This document shows positions 42,957-46,629 of a DNA stretch of 46,629 nt, in pieces. Under the pieces are notes generated by a model. The model was not told the DNA's origin and ran no database searches. It was given only the letters and a program-made list of their open reading frames with translations. Position 1 is the stretch's first letter. Each line of letters starts with the position of its first letter. The stretch lies in contig CAZDBA010000013.1 of the NCBI GenBank assembly GCA_964503615.1, forward strand, positions 1 through 46,629, written 5' to 3'. The position numbers were made by a program, and so were the translations under genes. This DNA comes from CAZDBA01 sp964503615. Its GTDB lineage: Bacteria; Planctomycetota; Planctomycetia; Pirellulales; Pirellulaceae.

Positions 42957-43132
42957 CGGATTGTGCTTAACAGGTATTTCCGACGCATCACAACCACGAG
43001 AATTAATAGGGTTAGGTAAGATTCTCGCTGCGATTGTGAATAAATCTTAACCGTTTTCGCCGTTTTCATATTGGGTAAGCCCACTACAATGTTGCGTTGA
43101 CTCTTTTCTAGCGCAGCCTCGGAAAACACTTC

Positions 43133-44863
43133 ATGAACTTGGGACGGCTTTTTCTTCTGGCACTGTGCCTTTTTACGGTGCCAACCACGGTTTCGGGACA
43201 GGACTCCAACGATCTTCTGAGAGAATTTCAATACCGCGCGGCAGAACTGGGAACCTGTGAGTGGGTCCATTGGGGCGACCAACCGGGTCGGTTTTCCAAC
43301 TGTACCAACCACTCAAATCGACTGGTTCCTGTTTACGCTTTTGGGCTCTCTCTGGATGAAGTCCAAGGCGAGAACAGCATCTACCGTGATGAGCAGCGGC
43401 TGGCCGAGCTATACGGGCAATCGACCAAGTCGACGGTGAACGAGAAAGCCAATTATTTTGACCAAACCGAAATCTACACGCTGCAGAAAAAAGCTTGGCA
43501 GGCTGGCAAAAAGCATGTGATCCTGATGGTCTTTGACGGAATGGATTGGCAGACCACTCAGGCCGCCGCGACCTATCGAAATCAAAAGGTGCTCTATACC
43601 AAAGGGCGTGGAACGGGGCTGAAATTTTTGGACTATCGAGCCGACGGGTTAAACGACTACGGATTTTGTGTTACAAGCCCTCACAACGGATCGACCAAAT
43701 ATGACGTCAATTCCCAGACAGTTACCGATTCCAATTCACAAAAAGGTGGTGGCTACTCGGCCGAATTCGGAGGGCAAACTCCTTGGGCCAAAAGATGTAG
43801 TGCAACCTACTTGATTGGTAAAGATAAATCGCATCCCCACCCTCAAACTGATTCAGCTGCATCTGCAACGTCGCTGAATAGTGGAATCAAAACTTACAAC
43901 TCAGCGATCAACGTTTCTCCCAACGGCGAACAAGTTGAAACGTTGGCTCGTCAGATGCAAAAGGCCGGCTATTCCGTGGGTGCAGTAACCAATGTGCCTT
44001 TCTCACATGCGACTCCCGCCTCTTTTTACGCCAATAACGTCAATCGCAGTGACTATCAGGATATTTCGCGAGACATGTTGGGGCTCAAGTCGATTGCACA
44101 CATGGACAAGCCGTTGTCCGGCTTGGATGTGTTGATTGGTGGCGGCTGGGGCGAAGATAAAAAAGACGATCGCGCAAAACAGGGTGCAAATTTCTCACCC
44201 GGGAACATCTACATCGCCAAGCAAGACTTGAAAAGGATTGATGAAAAAAATGGCGGACAATATGTAGTCGTCCAGAGAACGGCGGATGAATCGGGGCCAG
44301 AAATTTTAGCCGCGGCTGCCTCCAAAGCGGCTCAGGAGAACAAACGGTTGTTCGGAATGTTTGGCGTCGAGGGAGGCCACTTTCCGTATCAAACTGCTGA
44401 TGGAAACTATGATCCAACTCGCGGTGTAAGATCTGCTGAGGTCTACACTGACGCTGATATTTCCGAGAATCCCACACTGGCAGACATGACCAGTGCTGCC
44501 CTTGCGGTTCTTGAGAAAAACGAGAAGGGGTTCTTTCTATGTGTCGAAGCCGGCGATATCGACTGGGCGAACCACAACAACAATATTGACGATTCGATCG
44601 GAGCTGTGTTTACGGGCGATGACGCATTCCAGACGGTTGTCCAATGGGTCGAGAAAAATAGTAACTGGGACGAGACTTGCTTGATTTTGACTTCCGATCA
44701 TGGACACATGATGGTTCTGGACGACTTGGGTGTGTTCTGCGGTGAATGTGCACTTGAATCCCAAGAGAGGTTTCAAAAATTACTGGAAGCCAAACGAGCC
44801 CAGGACGAAGAAGCTCGCAAGAAAAAAGAAGCGGCAGAAGCTCGTAAGAAAAAAGAAGCATAG
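43133..44863 (+). CDS. PhoA-type alkaline phosphatase
   Basis: This 576-residue exported phosphatase has a signal peptide (FLLALCLFTVPTTVSG). Family motifs follow in order: MVFDGMDWQ with metal Asp135 (the usual IGDGMG is changed), QTDSAASAT with nucleophile Ser241, NVPFSHATPASF, CVEAGDIDWANHNNN (metal His and Asp), and LTSDHGH near the end. It releases phosphate from esters in the periplasm using two Zn and one Mg. The C-terminus carries a charged helical tail (EAKRAQDEEARKKKEAAEARKKKEA) not needed for catalysis. About 170 N-terminal residues include a Cys-containing region (TCEWVHWGD...NCTNHSNRL) specific to this subgroup. The next gene converges. Confidence 0.9.
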   Translation: MNLGRLFLLALCLFTVPTTVSGQDSNDLLREFQYRAAELGTCEWVHWGDQPGRFSNCTNHSNRLVPVYAFGLSLDEVQGENSIYRDEQRLAELYGQSTKSTVNEKANYFDQTEIYTLQKKAWQAGKKHVILMVFDGMDWQTTQAAATYRNQKVLYTKGRGTGLKFLDYRADGLNDYGFCVTSPHNGSTKYDVNSQTVTDSNSQKGGGYSAEFGGQTPWAKRCSATYLIGKDKSHPHPQTDSAASATSLNSGIKTYNSAINVSPNGEQVETLARQMQKAGYSVGAVTNVPFSHATPASFYANNVNRSDYQDISRDMLGLKSIAHMDKPLSGLDVLIGGGWGEDKKDDRAKQGANFSPGNIYIAKQDLKRIDEKNGGQYVVVQRTADESGPEILAAAASKAAQENKRLFGMFGVEGGHFPYQTADGNYDPTRGVRSAEVYTDADISENPTLADMTSAALAVLEKNEKGFFLCVEAGDIDWANHNNNIDDSIGAVFTGDDAFQTVVQWVEKNSNWDETCLILTSDHGHMMVLDDLGVFCGECALESQERFQKLLEAKRAQDEEARKKKEAAEARKKKEA

Positions 44864-44913
44864 TAAAACAAAGTTCGCGCGTTTGATGTGGATGAGCGCC
44901 GCAGTGAACTTGG

Positions 44914-46146
44914 TTACTCGTCGAAGAATCCATTGGGCAAACGAATCTGATTTTTCGTGTTTTCGACGTTGCCTTGCATCTGCTGGAAATAATTGAAAAA
45001 GTCTGCTCCGCTGGTTAGTACAACGTGGTCCAGTCGAATCTTGTCCTCTACGATCGTCGCGTAGAAAATCCCGTAGCGGACATCGCAGTTGCGAACGTTT
45101 TCAATTCCCGCAATAAATGATTCGTCTTGCGGACTAACCAGACCCAAGTCAACTGTCCCTGCCGTTTGCAGCTTGAGTTCCAGCAGTTGTTCTCGAACGT
45201 CTGGGAACTGTCCGTCGTCCTCTGCTGCCGACAAACCTAACTGTTTACTGACCGCCTTGTGTAATCCCCAGCCCCTGTTGCGTTCCTGGTCGTTCCCCGG
45301 ATTTTCAAACTCGGTTCCCACCAACGGCAACAGTTTTTCGTAAAGTTGATTTGTTGACATCAGACGGCTTAACAAATTGTCTTCGTTGTCTTCCTTTGCT
45401 TTTTGGATTGCGGCTGAGAGTTCAGGAGTATCCGTTTGTGAAACCAAACAGGAGTCGTCGACGGCGGCAATTGCTCGAGCTTGTAACTTGCGAGTTAGCG
45501 TCCCGGTCGTATCGAGCTTGACGAGTTGCTGCCCGGTTACGATTCGTACGGTGGTGACTCGTAAGTCTTCACCAACCCGAACCAAAACGTAACGTCGGTT
45601 AGCGCTGAGGTCTTCGTTCCAGATTTGCAAATTGTTTGACTTTTGAACATAGACATCAAAGTCCTGCCCCGGAAACCTGGGTTGAGTTTTGCGAAACGAT
45701 TTTGGAGTGGGGTAGCCGATCGCATCGCAAATGGCTGACTTGACATGTTTGCTGCGCGTGCGAATCGGCATGTCCAGCAACATTCCTTGTAACGATTCTC
45801 TCAAGATTTTCTGCAATGCTTCGGTGGGAATCAAAAGCTCCGGCGTGAGACCCAGTGAATCATAAATCGTTAATTGCGATTGTTCGATTCGTTCGGGGTA
45901 GTTGATTGTTGGCTTGGGTTCCTGAGGTTCGGTTTGTGTGCTCTTTTGTACCTCCTCGAATGTTTGTTGATCAGATGGCTCGTTAGGTTGTCTCGTCTGT
46001 TTTGTAGCGTTCCGGTCGCAACTTGTTAACAAACTCATCGATGCGATTACGGCAATCCAAAAAGCTCGCAATATCAAAGTGCTTGTTGGGCGCTGACGGC
46101 GCTGAGGGCGCTGAGCGAGTTCGCTGTCTGGAGTTACCGAGAGCAT
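44914..46146 (-). CDS. lipoprotein of unknown function
   Basis: This 410-residue protein has a lipoprotein-like N-terminus: a basic start, then LRAFWIAVIASMSLLTSC with Cys43. A Pro/Glu/Gln-rich linker (45-90) leads to a compact globular region (about 95-225). The latter has the striking stretch FRKTQPRFPGQDFDVYVQKS, NNLQIWNEDLSANRRYVLVRVGE, and VRIVTGQQLVKLDTTGTLTRKLQARA, which looks strongly constrained. The last ~180 residues are a second, mixed alpha/beta region. I cannot name a family. The middle region has the feel of a small enzymatic or ligand-binding domain, but no catalytic set can be defended by eye. ATG 46146 is chosen for the signal; the longer frame starts at 46281. Confidence 0.65.
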   Translation of the reverse strand: MLSVTPDSELAQRPQRRQRPTSTLILRAFWIAVIASMSLLTSCDRNATKQTRQPNEPSDQQTFEEVQKSTQTEPQEPKPTINYPERIEQSQLTIYDSLGLTPELLIPTEALQKILRESLQGMLLDMPIRTRSKHVKSAICDAIGYPTPKSFRKTQPRFPGQDFDVYVQKSNNLQIWNEDLSANRRYVLVRVGEDLRVTTVRIVTGQQLVKLDTTGTLTRKLQARAIAAVDDSCLVSQTDTPELSAAIQKAKEDNEDNLLSRLMSTNQLYEKLLPLVGTEFENPGNDQERNRGWGLHKAVSKQLGLSAAEDDGQFPDVREQLLELKLQTAGTVDLGLVSPQDESFIAGIENVRNCDVRYGIFYATIVEDKIRLDHVVLTSGADFFNYFQQMQGNVENTKNQIRLPNGFFDE

Positions 46147-46629
46147 GTTAATTGCTTTCACTGTGCGGGTTTTGGTACAGGTCGCAAAATAAAATTGGCC
46201 GGCTCTGTAGAAAAGTACAGAGAATTGATGTCCCTTTAGCGAGATTTGTTTCGTATGACTCTCGATGGGTGTTACGAGCAAATCACCGAAAGCCGTTTTT
46301 TTGACTCCGTGGAAGATCGCGAAGTCCTCGCTTTGGGCGCACCGTCATCTTAACAACCCTAAGAAATTCACGCAGTATCGGCTTGCATTCTGGACCAGTT
46401 TTCGGTGTCGATCAGCTCGACGATTCCCTCGGCGGGGTTTTGGATATCCTACCGCGACATAGTGAGCCGCAAGGCGCTAGCCGCGGGTTCGTAGCGCAAC
46501 GTTCCAACTCACCATCACCAAACCGGCGGCTAGTGCCTTGCCGCTCACAACTTGACAGTCCTAAGAAATTCACGCACTTTGATTCAATCGATCCACGCGC
46601 ACAAGCCACCTTCTGCTGAGCAATGTGTC
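46147..46629. other. gene-free end with direct and inverted repeats
   Basis: There is no convincing gene in these 483 bases. It includes the promoter side of the lipoprotein gene. The 17-base word CCTAAGAAATTCACGCA occurs twice in direct orientation (46358-46374 and 46560-46576, 202 bases apart). Between them is an imperfect inverted repeat, GTGAGCCGCAAGGCGCTAGCCGC (46461-46483) against CCGGCGGCTAGTGCCTTGCCGCTCAC (46523-46548). The set looks like a REP/MITE-type mobile remnant. Confidence 0.55.

Noticed and set aside
44914..46146. A restriction endonuclease partner for the methyltransferase at 40.1 kb
   Set aside because: The protein has a lipoprotein signal and I could not define a nuclease active site. 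The two genes are 3 kb apart and on opposite strands.
1..46629. CRISPR array, rRNA operon, prophage or integron
   Set aside because: No regular spaced repeats, no rRNA sequence, and no integrase or phage structural genes were seen anywhere in the window.

Overview
The window reads as a chromosomal segment of a planctomycete, most likely Pirellulaceae (Rhodopirellula-like). The support is a DUF1559 protein with a type-IV-prepilin N-terminus, EF-hand secreted proteins, an FHA/Ser-Thr kinase pair, a TPR plus zinc-ribbon giant, a TAT-exported TIM-barrel epimerase-like protein, a Verrucomicrobia/Planctomycetes-type small basic protein, weak Shine-Dalgarno sites and moderate GC. I see no rRNA, CRISPR array, prophage or intact insertion sequence. 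This assignment is by eye, with no database search.

Layout. Positions 1-5.6 kb: a truncated IS5-type transposase abutting a small basic protein gene, a divergent RtcB-family gene, an imperfect inverted repeat, an SLC13-type transporter, a decayed rtcB fragment, and a membrane protein of unknown function. Positions 5.6-9.6 kb: uvrB, a ComEA-like helix-hairpin-helix protein and a seven-EF-hand exported protein, all on the minus strand. Positions 10-17.3 kb: a 1022-residue TPR protein, then minus-strand genes for a small membrane protein, a zinc-ribbon membrane protein, a class-3 lipase and an FHA-cyclase. Positions 17.6-25 kb: a TIM-barrel protein, an aldo/keto reductase, a Gly/Ser-rich exported protein with a clear terminator, a lipoprotein, a DUF1559 protein, tRNA-Glu(TTC) with its own terminator, csrA, and an EF-hand esterase. 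Positions 25-30 kb: an EamA transporter, the FHA/kinase pair and a coiled-coil membrane-anchored protein.

Positions 30.3-34.2 kb hold a three-gene plus-strand set: a short LuxE/EhpF-like adenylating enzyme, an aldehyde-dehydrogenase-fold reductase with a GPG motif like CoA-acylating enzymes, and an iron-type alcohol dehydrogenase. Together they could interconvert a carboxylic acid, its aldehyde and its alcohol. There are no luciferase genes here.

Positions 35.7-41.8 kb hold a continuous plus-strand run after a strong terminator: a PQQ-type beta-propeller lipoprotein, a HemW-like radical SAM protein, a glycine-cleavage-H-like lipoyl carrier overlapping it by one base, two overlapping micro-genes for single-span membrane peptides, a two-cluster ferredoxin, and an N6-adenine methyltransferase starting 3 bases after the ferredoxin stop. 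The radical SAM / lipoyl carrier / micro-protein / ferredoxin set is the best candidate for an undescribed redox system. The window closes with a TAT-exported TIM-barrel protein with a His-rich tail, a PhoA-type alkaline phosphatase, an unrecognised lipoprotein, and a gene-free end with direct and inverted repeats.
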